DNA of 38,271 nt from Coemansia sp. RSA 922 (lineage: Eukaryota; Kickxellomycota; Kickxellomycetes; Kickxellales; Kickxellaceae): the NCBI GenBank assembly GCA_027577415.1, contig JANBQS010000089.1, forward strand, positions 1 to 38,271, read 5' to 3'. The notes under the pieces were generated by a model. That model searched no databases and was not told the DNA's origin. It saw only the letters and a program-made list of their open reading frames with translations. Shown here piece after piece: positions 1 through 8,701 of the stretch (position 1 is its first letter; every line of letters starts with the position of its first letter). Made by a program: the position numbers and the translations under genes.

Positions 1-194
1 ATATGTACTGCTTGGCTGCACTGCACATCACATTGCTTTTGCGATCAGCTCTCTAATGCTATGTACCAGTATGCACTACGACAAATTGCCCTTTGTTTAG
101 GCTTGCGTGACTCTCCCCTTTTTTGCCCACGCATTCACACACAAAATTAAACACAATACCTGCACACATTTGTCTTATTTTTTTCTACACTTAG
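1..194 (+). other. 3' part of an intron of the M16 peptidase gene
   Basis: This AT-rich stretch ends in a pyrimidine-rich run and TTAG at 191-194, directly before coding sequence that opens with V-Y-H-V-D, a motif internal to M16 peptidases. An in-frame TAG spans the acceptor, so the reading frame cannot continue to the left without splicing. I see no coding similarity to the expected upstream protein in these bases. The donor lies outside the window. Confidence 0.75.
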
Positions 195-3100
195 GTCTAC
201 CATGTTGACCAAGATGGCCGCCAGCAAGGCGTTGTGCTAAGCGAGATGAGCGATTTTGCCTACAGGGAGAGCGCCGTGCGCTCCTTGAATCTGCGCCAAT
301 TGATCTTCCCGCCCACCTCGACATATGCCTGGGAGTGTGGAGGTCTGCCTCAGTCTATCGAGTCCCTGTCTATAGAAGAAGTGATCGACTACCACAAGGA
401 GTTTTACAGCTATAGCAACCTCACTCTTATACTCATTGGCGCCTACGACGAATGCCCTGCTGCCATTTTCAACGTGCTTGACGGTCTAGATGTCGAGATA
501 TCTGCCTCGCCACCACCACTACGGCGACCCATGCCGGCAATGCTGCCCAAGTGGAGAAAGGCACGCGCGGACTATTTGTTTGCCTCTGAAAAGTCCCAGA
601 CTGGCTCCATGACGTTTGCCTGGGAAGGCCCGGCCGCTGAGGACATTGAAACGTGCGTTGCCCTCGAGATGCTAATCGACTACATGAAGACTGATCCAGT
701 ATCACCACTGCGCAAGCGGTTCACTCATCGCCAAGTGCCGATTGCGGGCAACATTGAATTTGGGCTTTTAAACTATATCCCAACCGCCATCGTGCTGAGT
801 TTCACCGATGTTCCATTTGTCGGCTACATCTCTCATGCTGCCGCTGCCGCCGCCACATCCGCCAAGCGCCGTGTTGGCACCCCAGCAATGACATATCCAT
901 CGCCCGCAGACACCTGTGGTCCGCTCGACCTGTCAAAGCTACACGACGATATTAATGGCCTTTTTGCCTCGAACTACTATCGCAAGCAGCTGGTCAGCAC
1001 GATGACCTATGTTGTCGAGCACTGGCTGTCCGACCAGTGGCAGCACTTTAGCAGCTATTTGGCCAAGCGCACCGCGTGCAGTTCGGCAAACTTTGCCAGC
1101 GTCGCCATGAGCCAGAAGGATCACCAAGGTATCCTCTACAAGCTGACACGCGACGCCGTCATTCACCGCTTGTCACCGGGGTCTGCCAGTACTACCCAGC
1201 CTGCCTTTGGCTCGCGCGGCCGCCTGTTTTCCATGCGTCATGAACTGGGACAAAAGGACTGTGCCTTTTGGAAGGCGCTCGTGCAAAAGTGGTTCCTCAA
1301 CGGCCGCATGTTGCACGTAGCAACGCTTCCCGACCCAAAGATGGGCATCCAGATCGAGGCTGAGCGCAATCTGGCCCAGCGCAACCACATCGAGAACATG
1401 CGCCCAGACGAGCTCGAGGCCTCCAAGAAGAAACTGGCTGAGGCGCTAGAGTCGACAAAGGTCAGTATCCCGCGCGAGGTTCTAGCGGCTTTACCACCGA
1501 CCCCCGATATCTCAAAAGTGCAAATGCTCCAGTGTACCGGCTACAACTTTAACCACAGCAGCGAGTCCCTGCTCATCGAGTCGCCGTTTGGCATAGGCCG
1601 AGTGCTAGTTGTGCCCGGCGAGATCGAGTCAAAGTTCCAGATTTCGTTCCCGCTAGCCGGGCTCTCGAGCGAGCTGTGGTCATATTTGCCCCTATTTGTC
1701 AGGCTAGCAACTGCGCAAGTTGGGCTAGTCATCCCTCACGCGGTCGCCGATACGGTGCTACAAGACTCGTGCTTTGTGTCAGTTAAGCCGTCCGGCATGC
1801 CGCTGGTATACCTTAACAGCGAGCAAGTTGACTGCGCTATGGGCGAAGTACTTACCGATCACAGAGCGTGCATCGGCGACTACTACAGCCACGATAGCAC
1901 GGGTCATTGGCCAGTAGAAGTTTTGACGCTCTTTGGGTCGACGAAGCGCAAAGATCTCTTGCGCGCGTTCAAGCTCATGTCGCTAAAGATGATGTTTGGC
2001 GACTTTGGCGTCGACACCATCCTCAAGGTCGCCAACTGGCTGAAGAAGGATCTTTTAGCCGCGCGGGGTACCGGAACCTCGCTGCTTATCGATACTTTTC
2101 CCTGGCTGCGGACCCCAGGCCGGCTCGACGCCTGTGCCATTGCAAAGTACGACCCGTCCGACAGCGCAACTCACGCAATGGCCTCGCACGCTGGCAATGA
2201 GCCGTTCGGTCGCGCGTTGAACTTGTACCACCAAATCGCCTTCCTCACAACTTTGACAAAGTCTTTGTCGGCAGCTATGAACGAAGACGACATGTTAGCC
2301 ACAGAGGCTGACAGTGCGAGCAACGCCATTACGCAGATCCGTGCTCACTTTGCTAATTGCGCTTCTGCTACTGGACTGGCTCACATTACCCTGCCAAAAT
2401 GCACTGACGGTACCGAGGCCCGTGATGCGCTCAGCACGCTTGTCGGCGAGTGGCAGGCTTGCAGTAGCGCCTGGCGCGAGAATCACCAGGTCGTCACTGT
2501 GCCTGCGACTCCTTACGAACTCCCGACACTCTATAGCAACAGCCACCGCATCTACACGCCACCACGCAAGCGGAGAAGAGCCGTTGTCGTTGTACCAGCC
2601 AAGGTACCTACCAGGTTGTCGCCAAACAGCCGCGCCGGCAGTCGCAACTTTGCGGCAGTATCCCCTTCCTTGGGCATCCATATTATGCTGGCAAGCCTGC
2701 AGACATCTTACGTCGGCGTACAGGTACCGTTGATAATCGAGCGCGATCCTAGCGACACTCGACTTGTCTCGCTGGCTAAGCAGCTCGAGAAGCGGCCCGA
2801 TACTGACATTTACGCGCTCCAATTGCTATGTATCGTGTTTAACCGCTCCGAGGGCTTAGTGAAGAATGCCATCCGCGGCCGCGGCTATGCATACGGCGTG
2901 GGTATACACACAAATAGCAACAACGGGAACCTTGCCGTGTATATCAGCCACGCTGTGGACCCGCTCAAGGCGTTGACGGCCTTTTGGGATGTGATGGAGC
3001 AGCTCAGGCCAGAGTCTGGATGGGATGCAGCCATTGATGAGTTCCAACTGAGTGCCGCCCGGTCCATATTCTATTTCAGGGCGTACACCGGATTTACAGA

Positions 3101-3398
3101 GTCGATGGTGTCTGAGGATGCCAATTTCATCTTCCGCGGATTCTCTGGCGTCGAAGAGTACCTGCCATGGATGCGCGGCCACGTCGAGAGCATCAAGATA
3201 GCAGATCTTCGCCGGGCGTTCCTAAAGTACTTTGTGCCATTTATCACAAAGGGTGCACCATCGCTTTATATCGTCGCTACGCCTCAGTTTTCGCCCGAGA
3301 CTGGAGCGGAGTTTCTACAGCAACTAAATGGCAACGCATATGGCGCCAAGTTCAAGGCTATTGACATGTCTGTGCTCGACCCAATAGTGACCATATAG
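195..3398 (+). CDS. M16 family zinc metallopeptidase, YOL098C-like, 3' exon (partial)
   Basis: The exon encodes about 1067 residues and lacks the 5' part of the gene. It opens with VYHVDQDGRQQGVVLSEM, the conserved segment that follows the zinc-binding helix in M16C-like proteins such as yeast YOL098C, and continues with FPPTSTYAWECGGLP and an inactive-domain half. The HxxEH zinc motif itself must lie upstream of the window. Near the C terminus, residues reading GYAYGVGIHTNSNNGNLAVY match the usual late-domain glycine-rich strand. The family cleaves peptides inside a closed chamber; the cellular role of this subgroup is poorly known. A basic KRRR patch at about 2568-2580 lies in a variable linker. 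An AATAAA at 3481-3486 probably serves polyadenylation. The family call is firm; orthology with YOL098C is likely rather than proven. Confidence 0.88.
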   Translation, partial: VYHVDQDGRQQGVVLSEMSDFAYRESAVRSLNLRQLIFPPTSTYAWECGGLPQSIESLSIEEVIDYHKEFYSYSNLTLILIGAYDECPAAIFNVLDGLDVEISASPPPLRRPMPAMLPKWRKARADYLFASEKSQTGSMTFAWEGPAAEDIETCVALEMLIDYMKTDPVSPLRKRFTHRQVPIAGNIEFGLLNYIPTAIVLSFTDVPFVGYISHAAAAAATSAKRRVGTPAMTYPSPADTCGPLDLSKLHDDINGLFASNYYRKQLVSTMTYVVEHWLSDQWQHFSSYLAKRTACSSANFASVAMSQKDHQGILYKLTRDAVIHRLSPGSASTTQPAFGSRGRLFSMRHELGQKDCAFWKALVQKWFLNGRMLHVATLPDPKMGIQIEAERNLAQRNHIENMRPDELEASKKKLAEALESTKVSIPREVLAALPPTPDISKVQMLQCTGYNFNHSSESLLIESPFGIGRVLVVPGEIESKFQISFPLAGLSSELWSYLPLFVRLATAQVGLVIPHAVADTVLQDSCFVSVKPSGMPLVYLNSEQVDCAMGEVLTDHRACIGDYYSHDSTGHWPVEVLTLFGSTKRKDLLRAFKLMSLKMMFGDFGVDTILKVANWLKKDLLAARGTGTSLLIDTFPWLRTPGRLDACAIAKYDPSDSATHAMASHAGNEPFGRALNLYHQIAFLTTLTKSLSAAMNEDDMLATEADSASNAITQIRAHFANCASATGLAHITLPKCTDGTEARDALSTLVGEWQACSSAWRENHQVVTVPATPYELPTLYSNSHRIYTPPRKRRRAVVVVPAKVPTRLSPNSRAGSRNFAAVSPSLGIHIMLASLQTSYVGVQVPLIIERDPSDTRLVSLAKQLEKRPDTDIYALQLLCIVFNRSEGLVKNAIRGRGYAYGVGIHTNSNNGNLAVYISHAVDPLKALTAFWDVMEQLRPESGWDAAIDEFQLSAARSIFYFRAYTGFTESMVSEDANFIFRGFSGVEEYLPWMRGHVESIKIADLRRAFLKYFVPFITKGAPSLYIVATPQFSPETGAEFLQQLNGNAYGAKFKAIDMSVLDPIVTI

Positions 3399-3868
3399 CG
3401 AGTGGTCACTACATCGCTTTCTTCTTTGAATTTTATATAAGTACCGTATTATTAGCCCCATTTCCTGTCATTTTATCAAGAATAAATATGTGAAATAGTG
3501 AATTTATATCTTGCTGAGGAGTATCTCCAGTTGACGCGCCTCGGGCGCTGCCTTGCCTTTGAATACTCCTCAGTCATTCCAACGTTTAACTAAAGCTTAT
3601 TACTATGAGTCCTCCGATGGGAACTCTTCCTCCGTAGGATCAAGGCTCGTTGCTTGCACGTGTGTTTGAGCGCTTTCCTGCCCAGTCTCAACAATTTTTT
3701 AAGCGCTCGATGAAAAATAATTGCACATAAATTACTATGAGGTAATGCCATAGTTGGGTGAACCTGGGCTATATGTTTTGGCTAGTGGTGTTGCCGCTAG
3801 CAGCAGCGTATGGCCAAATAAATATCGATATTACCACTTTGTTATTTCATATATTCTGGTCGTATATT
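3399..3868. other. intergenic region with two inverted repeats
   Basis: No gene is visible in these 470 bp between the M16 gene and the kinase. The region holds an AATAAA at 3481-3486, a perfect 11-bp inverted repeat (3514-3524 with 3563-3573, 38-nt spacer) and a perfect 8-bp inverted repeat GAGCGCTT/AAGCGCTC (3668-3675 with 3701-3708). Its right end also contains an in-frame upstream ATG at 3773 for the next gene. I found no tRNA-like boxes. Confidence 0.5.
3514..3573. repeat. perfect 11-bp inverted repeat, 38-nt spacer
   Basis: CTGAGGAGTAT at 3514-3524 is matched by its exact reverse complement at 3563-3573. The pairing could fold into a stem in RNA or mark a small inverted-repeat element. 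It lies just downstream of the polyadenylation signal of the M16 gene. Confidence 0.7.
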
Positions 3869-4795
3869 ATGTCTAAGGTAATCGTGGTTGGGATATCTGG
3901 GCCGTCGTGCTCAGGCAAGACAGCGATCGCGCTTAATCTGCTCAAAGTGTTTCCACACACGGTGATTATTCACCAGGATGACTTTTATAAGGTACGAAAC
4001 GACACATACTGCATGCGCATAGTTGCCCCGTTAGTTTAACAAACCGTTTGCAATGTCTGCTAATAGTCTGACTGCTTTTGCTTGATTTGTCTTGGCTAGA
4101 CCGATAGCCAAATACCAATACACGCGGATATTGGAGTCCAGGATTGGGATTGTCCCGAAGCAGTAGATATGCCGAGGCTGGTTCGGGAAATACGCAATGT
4201 GCGCCTGCAATTGGAATGCCCAGGAGCCTATAACAGTGACAAACTAGACGACGTCCGCGGCCACTTTGCCTCTCAATGGGCCAATCCGCCAGAGGACGTT
4301 GATCGGCTTGTATCTGCCGACGCTCTATCGTCGATCAAGGCGCAAGCCCTGCGCAGCCTAGGTGTGGCCGATGCAGGTCAAGTACCGTTCGCAATAATCT
4401 TGGTCGAGGGTATTCTCTTGTTTCACGATGGCGACCAAAGCTCTGACCACCACCCGGGCTCAGTCTGCGACACGGGGGTGTTTATCTATGCGCAATATGA
4501 CACGCTCAAGACACGCCGCGAGTCACGGACAGCCTATGCCACCGTTGAGGGAGTCTGGGCAGATGCGCCCGGTTATTTTGATGCCCTTGTGTGGCCAAAT
4601 TTTGTAAAGTATCATGCTGGATTTGTGGCAGCGCATCCAGAACTAACAGTCGACAAGACAGTCGATGAAGCAGGACTCATATCAGACCCTTGGGATGGCA
4701 AGGTCGTTGTTTGCTCGTCTGACACAGCCGCCGAAGACACATTGGGTCAGTGTGTCAAGGCAATTTTAGCTGAGTGGCAGAAGCGGTCTCTATAA
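3869..4795 (+). CDS. NRK1: nicotinamide riboside kinase (NRK/uridine kinase fold)
   Basis: Two exons, 3869-3991 and 4100-4795, are joined over a 108-bp intron (donor GTACGA, acceptor CTAG) and give a 272-residue protein. Residues 11-18 form a P-loop GPSCSGKT and 35-41 read HQDDFYK, the substrate-site motif of NRK1; the intron falls exactly after K41 and the next exon resumes with TDSQIPIH. Around residue 180 the arginine-rich RRESR lid is followed by APGYFDALVWP and VKYH, very close to the NRK signature PGYFDxxVWPxYxKY. The enzyme phosphorylates nicotinamide riboside to NMN in NAD+ salvage. I chose ATG 3869 because it gives the usual NRK N terminus; an in-frame ATG at 3773 would add a hydrophobic 32-residue leader. 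The gene symbol is by family resemblance. Confidence 0.85.
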
Positions 4796-4980
4796 TAGCA
4801 GGTTTGTAATTCAATAATTTAAAATTTGGACTACAGATATTTTTGCCATGTCACTTTTGCAGCATTCTATTCCTTTTTACGCTAGTCACCACTTGTATCA
4901 GATGCTCTAGGCTACGTTGCCTGTATTTACAAGTATAGCATTCTGTAATCGATCGTTAATTCACCACATTTTGCCCATCC

Positions 4981-5475
4981 ATGGGCCACATAATTGAACC
5001 CGAGCGCATAAAGTACGTACTCTGCAATTGTGACATAGTCTCCCATGTATTTATCTACGGCGATTGGGAGCACGCTTCTTTAGTCGCAATTGTCGTGTTG
5101 GATCCCGAGTTTCTCAAGGTCTTTTTGAGCAAGAAAAAGATTTTGAAGGAAAGTTCGGAACTGCCTCATCATCAGATGCTTCGTGTCGACACTGTTGTTA
5201 AGGACGCCGTTATGAATGAGCTGAATAGTCATGGAATCAAGCGGAATCTGAGTTATTAAAAGCTTGTCAGTAATGTCTATTTGGAACCGTATGAGTTTAA
5301 TATCTATGGTTTATTGACACCTACGCTCAAGGTCTAGAGATACGAAGCTATTCGCCATCATCGGACCACTATTAATCGCTTGCACGAGGAGATCGGGTCG
5401 AATGGTAGCCCGAGCCAAATAGCCAATACTACTAACTGGAAGATGAGCAAGTCTACAGCTAAAAAATTCCGATAA
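4981..5475 (+). pseudogene. 3' remnant of a long-chain acyl-CoA synthetase gene with two in-frame stops
   Basis: The reading frame matches only the C-terminal part of ACSL/Faa-type acyl-CoA ligases. It starts at the segment usually written GEYIAPEKIE (here GHIIEPERIK), passes through HVFIYGD and LVAIVVLDPE, and reaches the near-invariant NGLLTPTLK element (here IYGLLTPTLK). The same frame is interrupted by TAA at 5257-5259 and TAG at 5335-5337 but otherwise stays open to a TAA at 5473-5475, with no frameshift. The adenylation core and AMP-binding motif, which would make up most of a family member of roughly 650-700 residues, are absent upstream. The first 92 residues (4981-5259) could still be translated, but would lack catalytic parts. 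It reads as a truncated, recently decaying copy. Confidence 0.82.
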
Positions 5476-6037
5476 TCAATACACACTCAGATAATTCTTA
5501 TATTACATGTCTTTATCACCAACAAGGCCTCTTGTAGATAAGTCACCAAGATAAAGACATGCATGATTATGCATGCCGGCATGTAACAAAGTAAAAGGGA
5601 CAGCGTGGTGAACACAGCCGTAAACGCTGCATTTATATGCCGTCTCTTTCCTTCCTGACGCTGTTGCATGGACTTTCAAGTGCAATATCTTTTTACCAGA
5701 ATTTGCACGCAAAAAGTTGATGTCGATCACCTGGAATAGGTTAGCGCAAATCTGAACTTGTACTTTTTAATATAAGAAATAAACTTGTAAAACATTATGC
5801 TGTCTAGTCGAATCTAACCTATGCGATGTGTAGAGCCAAAGCCGAGCTGCAGGAGAGGGAGGCAAAAAATGACATGGGACGCCACCATTCATAACGTGTG
5901 TGCGGGGGGTGTTTGGGGTTCATGTCGTGGACCATCCCCTCATCACATAGATAACATGACAAATGCAGAAAAAGGGGCGCCGACAGTGAGCCTCCCGGAG
6001 ATTCCCCCAACAGACTGAGCCGAGTTCACATGGCATT

Positions 6038-6069
6038 TGCAGCTCCGCTCTTATGATAGCGGAGCTGCA
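6038..6069. repeat. perfect 12-bp inverted repeat with 8-nt loop
   Basis: TGCAGCTCCGCT at 6038-6049 and its exact reverse complement at 6058-6069 flank an 8-nt spacer. It lies about 160 bp upstream of the TATA box of the next gene, where a dimeric regulator site or a cruciform is possible. Confidence 0.75.
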
Positions 6070-6229
6070 TCCTGTAAGGCGATTCGCTACTCCACTCTCG
6101 ACAATTAGGAACAAGGATCTGACGCGTCCAAAAGACGAGTTCAATTTTTTGGCCACTCCCCCTTCCCCCTTTGCTGCGCACACAGGTGACAAACTCGCTC
6201 AGGGCAGAGAGGGGAGCCACCTGAAATTC

Positions 6230-6237
6230 TTATAAAT
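6230..6237 (+). promoter_or_regulatory. TATA box of the 300-residue membrane protein gene
   Basis: TTATAAAT lies 81 bp upstream of the ATG at 6318, followed by a CT-rich initiator-like stretch. The spacing suits a leader of about 50 nt. Confidence 0.6.
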
Positions 6238-6317
6238 ACCTGGGCTGAGACCTCGCTCTTTTCTCGCTCTTTTCATTCCTCCATTGCATTTATTCACTTC
6301 TTTAATTCACCTTCCTA

Positions 6318-7220
6318 ATGGAGTTCAGCAAAATTCCTCTGCTTCCTTCGCTTGGGTCGCTCCCGGCTGAGCCACCGCCCAGCCTCTCTTCGGCAGCATC
6401 AACAGCCACTGGCATCGAAGGCGCGGTTCACAACAATGTCAAAACCTCTGACGCCATGTGTCTATTGGAACAGGTGTGTCCGCAGATGTGGGCGCCTGAA
6501 ATGGCGACACCTATTCCTTCTCTTATTGCCAGGCCGATCGAGCCTGCGCTGCTGAGGGGTGACCAACAGCTGCCACCGCCAATGGCTCAATACCTTGTCA
6601 TTGGCATGGTGTGCTTTATGGCGGGTTGCGCGATCACCGCTGTAGCCGTTCGATATGGCTTGGTCCGCACCTGCAAGGCTGCCAATGACGAGCATTTGGC
6701 GCTTGACAGCGACAACGACAGCGCCGATGGTGGCGTTGTCACCGATGAGCAACTGGTGCCTATTGGTCGAGATGGCGCCTTCGGCAAAGCTGAACCCAAC
6801 GGTAAGATTGTCGCTGTTACGCAGCAAGCGCTGGCCGTTAAAGACAACACTGACGATACCAATAATGCTGACGATATAGCCGCGGTTGCTGCGCAGCAGG
6901 TGCCTCTTATCCTTGCTAGCAACACCGCCATGACTGAGCTCAACGATGTTGATGCCGCTGCTGTGCAGCAGGCGCATGTTGGCAATGGTGGTGCTGTTGA
7001 TAGCGTTGCCAACGAGCAAGAGGGTGGGCCTGCTGACGGGCCTAGCAACTCAGTGTCCTGGAAGAAGACCCATAGAGGGAAGCGCGCGGGCAGGAAAGTG
7101 CGGGAGAGATTGAATAGGTTTACCACGGCTGACGACTTGCTGTCCGATGAGGAGCAGGAGACGACCAACGCTTTTAATTCGATCAATGCAAGAATCGGCC
7201 GAATCAACGGGTGGAAATAA
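6318..7220 (+). CDS. unrecognised single-pass membrane protein, 300 residues
   Basis: I do not recognise this gene. The N-terminal 90 residues are rich in proline, serine and leucine. Residues 92-111 (YLVIGMVCFMAGCAITAVAV) form one clear membrane segment, followed at once by R and K residues, so the positive-inside rule predicts a cytosolic C-terminal part. Residues 121-240 are acidic and low in complexity, rich in A, D, N and V, and probably disordered. A strongly basic cluster (KKTHRGKRAGRKVRERLNRF) near 247-267 precedes an acidic DDLLSDEEQE stretch. The gene has its own TATA box and an AATAAA at 7248-7253, which argues that it is expressed. A membrane tether or adaptor is possible but not shown. 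The alternative frames across it have no recognisable motif. Confidence 0.7.
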   Translation: MEFSKIPLLPSLGSLPAEPPPSLSSAASTATGIEGAVHNNVKTSDAMCLLEQVCPQMWAPEMATPIPSLIARPIEPALLRGDQQLPPPMAQYLVIGMVCFMAGCAITAVAVRYGLVRTCKAANDEHLALDSDNDSADGGVVTDEQLVPIGRDGAFGKAEPNGKIVAVTQQALAVKDNTDDTNNADDIAAVAAQQVPLILASNTAMTELNDVDAAAVQQAHVGNGGAVDSVANEQEGGPADGPSNSVSWKKTHRGKRAGRKVRERLNRFTTADDLLSDEEQETTNAFNSINARIGRINGWK

Positions 7221-7564
7221 CTTTTCAAACATTGTTGAAATCAAAGTAATAAAATATATTCGCCAAATTGGCTAGCCACTAATACATTTAGCTGTTAATA
7301 TTACCATGCGACGTCTGAGATAGCGCTCACTTTTGATAAGTATAAGCAGTGGCCTGTGCAAGTGTCAGCTTCTTCCCAAAGCGTAGACGATCCTTGCTCT
7401 TGGAGGGCCTTATTTTACTCTGCATCCTTGGACAAAGAAAATTTTCTATCGCTTAGGTATCACGCTATAGGCCATGTCATGGGAGAACACGTTCAAGCAA
7501 ATCATTCTATATATACGCATATGGCGGAAATCAGCAAGTACTAAAGTTTCAATTGGTTTGTGAT
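7221..7564. terminator. convergent 3' region with AATAAA
   Basis: This 344-bp gap separates two convergent genes. AATAAA at 7248-7253 lies 28 bp after the stop of the left gene. A 62-codon frame at 7356-7544 has no recognisable feature. Nothing else is seen. Confidence 0.5.
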
Positions 7565-8509
7565 CTATTGCTTCGCCGGTTCGCCGCTTGGAACAAGATC
7601 GCATACGCGCAGCAGCTCTAGCTGGAGGTCATCTATTCCAATCTTGGTCCGGCTACTGCAACAAATAGCGGTAGGCTGTACAACAGAGGGGGCGATATCA
7701 GTCGCAGACTGAATGATACTTTTGCATATCGAGTCCAAATCGGCTCGCTTCATTTTGTCTGTTTTGGTCAAGACAATCTGCACTGGCGTTTTGTATTGCT
7801 CAGCTAGCTCCAGAAAGCTCAGATCGGTGGCCTTTAGCTCGCCAACCTTGGCCTCAATAAGTAGAAACACTCGCCGAAGCCTATACCAACAAATAGGAAC
7901 ATGGAAATATTAGTTTCTCGCAATGCACTGAACATCAACAGCAGGTATAGCAGGGGTTCAGTGTACTTACTCTTTACGCGTGGACAGGTACTTCATGATA
8001 AATCCGCCCCATTCGTCGCGACTGCGATATCCATATCCAGGCATATCCACAAGAGAAATAGCCCCAGGGCATGACCCAGACGTTAGGCTGAAAAAGTTCA
8101 GGGCCGAAGTATGGCCAGGTTTCTTTGACGTCTTTACTAGTCCCTGAGATCTGAGTACCGCGCTTAAGAGCGACGACTTGCCCACGTTAGAGCGCCCAGC
8201 AAAGGTTACTTCGGGGTTTGGCGGAATGCGCTTGTAATGCTCAGGTTTGGTGGCCGAGAGCACAAATTTTGCATCGCGCTTGCTGAAATATTTGAACGCC
8301 GGGCCACTGTGGCTATTTGGAGACGGCTTGAGCTCATCTAAGCTGTTGTTGTTGGTGGATGAACGTTCGGCTGCTGCTGCCGCTCCTGCCGCGAGTGGGC
8401 GCGGGTGGGTATGTGAGTAGGTGTGCGAGTAGTGACAGCGGAGGTTGACAGATCTCGCAAGCGCTGCTGCCCGACATTGGCGAGATATGGCGGCGGTAAA
8501 CATGGCCAA
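7565..8509 (-). CDS. EngB/YihA-type mitochondrial GTPase (GTPBP8/Mrx8-like)
   Basis: Exon 1 is 8509-7971 and exon 2 is 7880-7565, split by a 90-bp intron (donor GTAAGT, acceptor TATAG, phase 2), giving 284 residues. G1 is GRSNVGKS (105-112), G2 PGHT (131-134), G3 DMPG (155-158) followed by the family-typical YGYR, G4 TKTD (218-221) and G5 SSRTK (255-259). The intron join produces STRKELRRVFLLIEAK, which fits the family exactly. EngB proteins assist assembly of the large ribosomal subunit; eukaryotic members act in mitochondria. The first 60 residues are rich in A, R, S and H with few acidic residues, as in a mitochondrial presequence. The gene is divergent from SEC12 over 192 bp. Confidence 0.9.
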
Positions 8510-8701
8510 TATATAGGAAAAAAAATGTAGATCACTAATCGCTCGGATAATCTAGCAAAATAATTCGTGACAGCGCCTACGTAGAAATCGTATTGTGACA
8601 TATGGTTTCTACAAATTGGTACGTTGACTTTTTTTCTTTCTTATTCGCTGCATTTTGTATTTTTTTTATCGCGAAAAGTTTGGATTGCAAATTTACATCC
8701 G
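8510..8701. promoter_or_regulatory. shared divergent promoter, EngB-type GTPase and SEC12
   Basis: Only 192 bp separate the two start codons, so the two genes must share upstream sequence. The region is AT-rich with T-runs on the SEC12 side. No clear TATA box is seen. Confidence 0.6.

Larger units (their letters stand above)
5476..6317. promoter_or_regulatory. intergenic and promoter region of the 300-residue protein gene
   Basis: No convincing gene lies here; short frames on both strands have no recognisable motif. The right part behaves as a promoter: TATAAATA at 6230-6237 is followed by a pyrimidine-rich leader to the ATG at 6318. A perfect 12-bp inverted repeat lies at 6038-6069. A G-run CGGGGGG and an AGGGG are also present. 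Confidence 0.55.

Noticed and set aside
5487..5730. Two overlapping minus-strand frames of 60-75 codons
   Set aside because: No motif, no promoter or neighbouring support; chance open frames are expected at this length.
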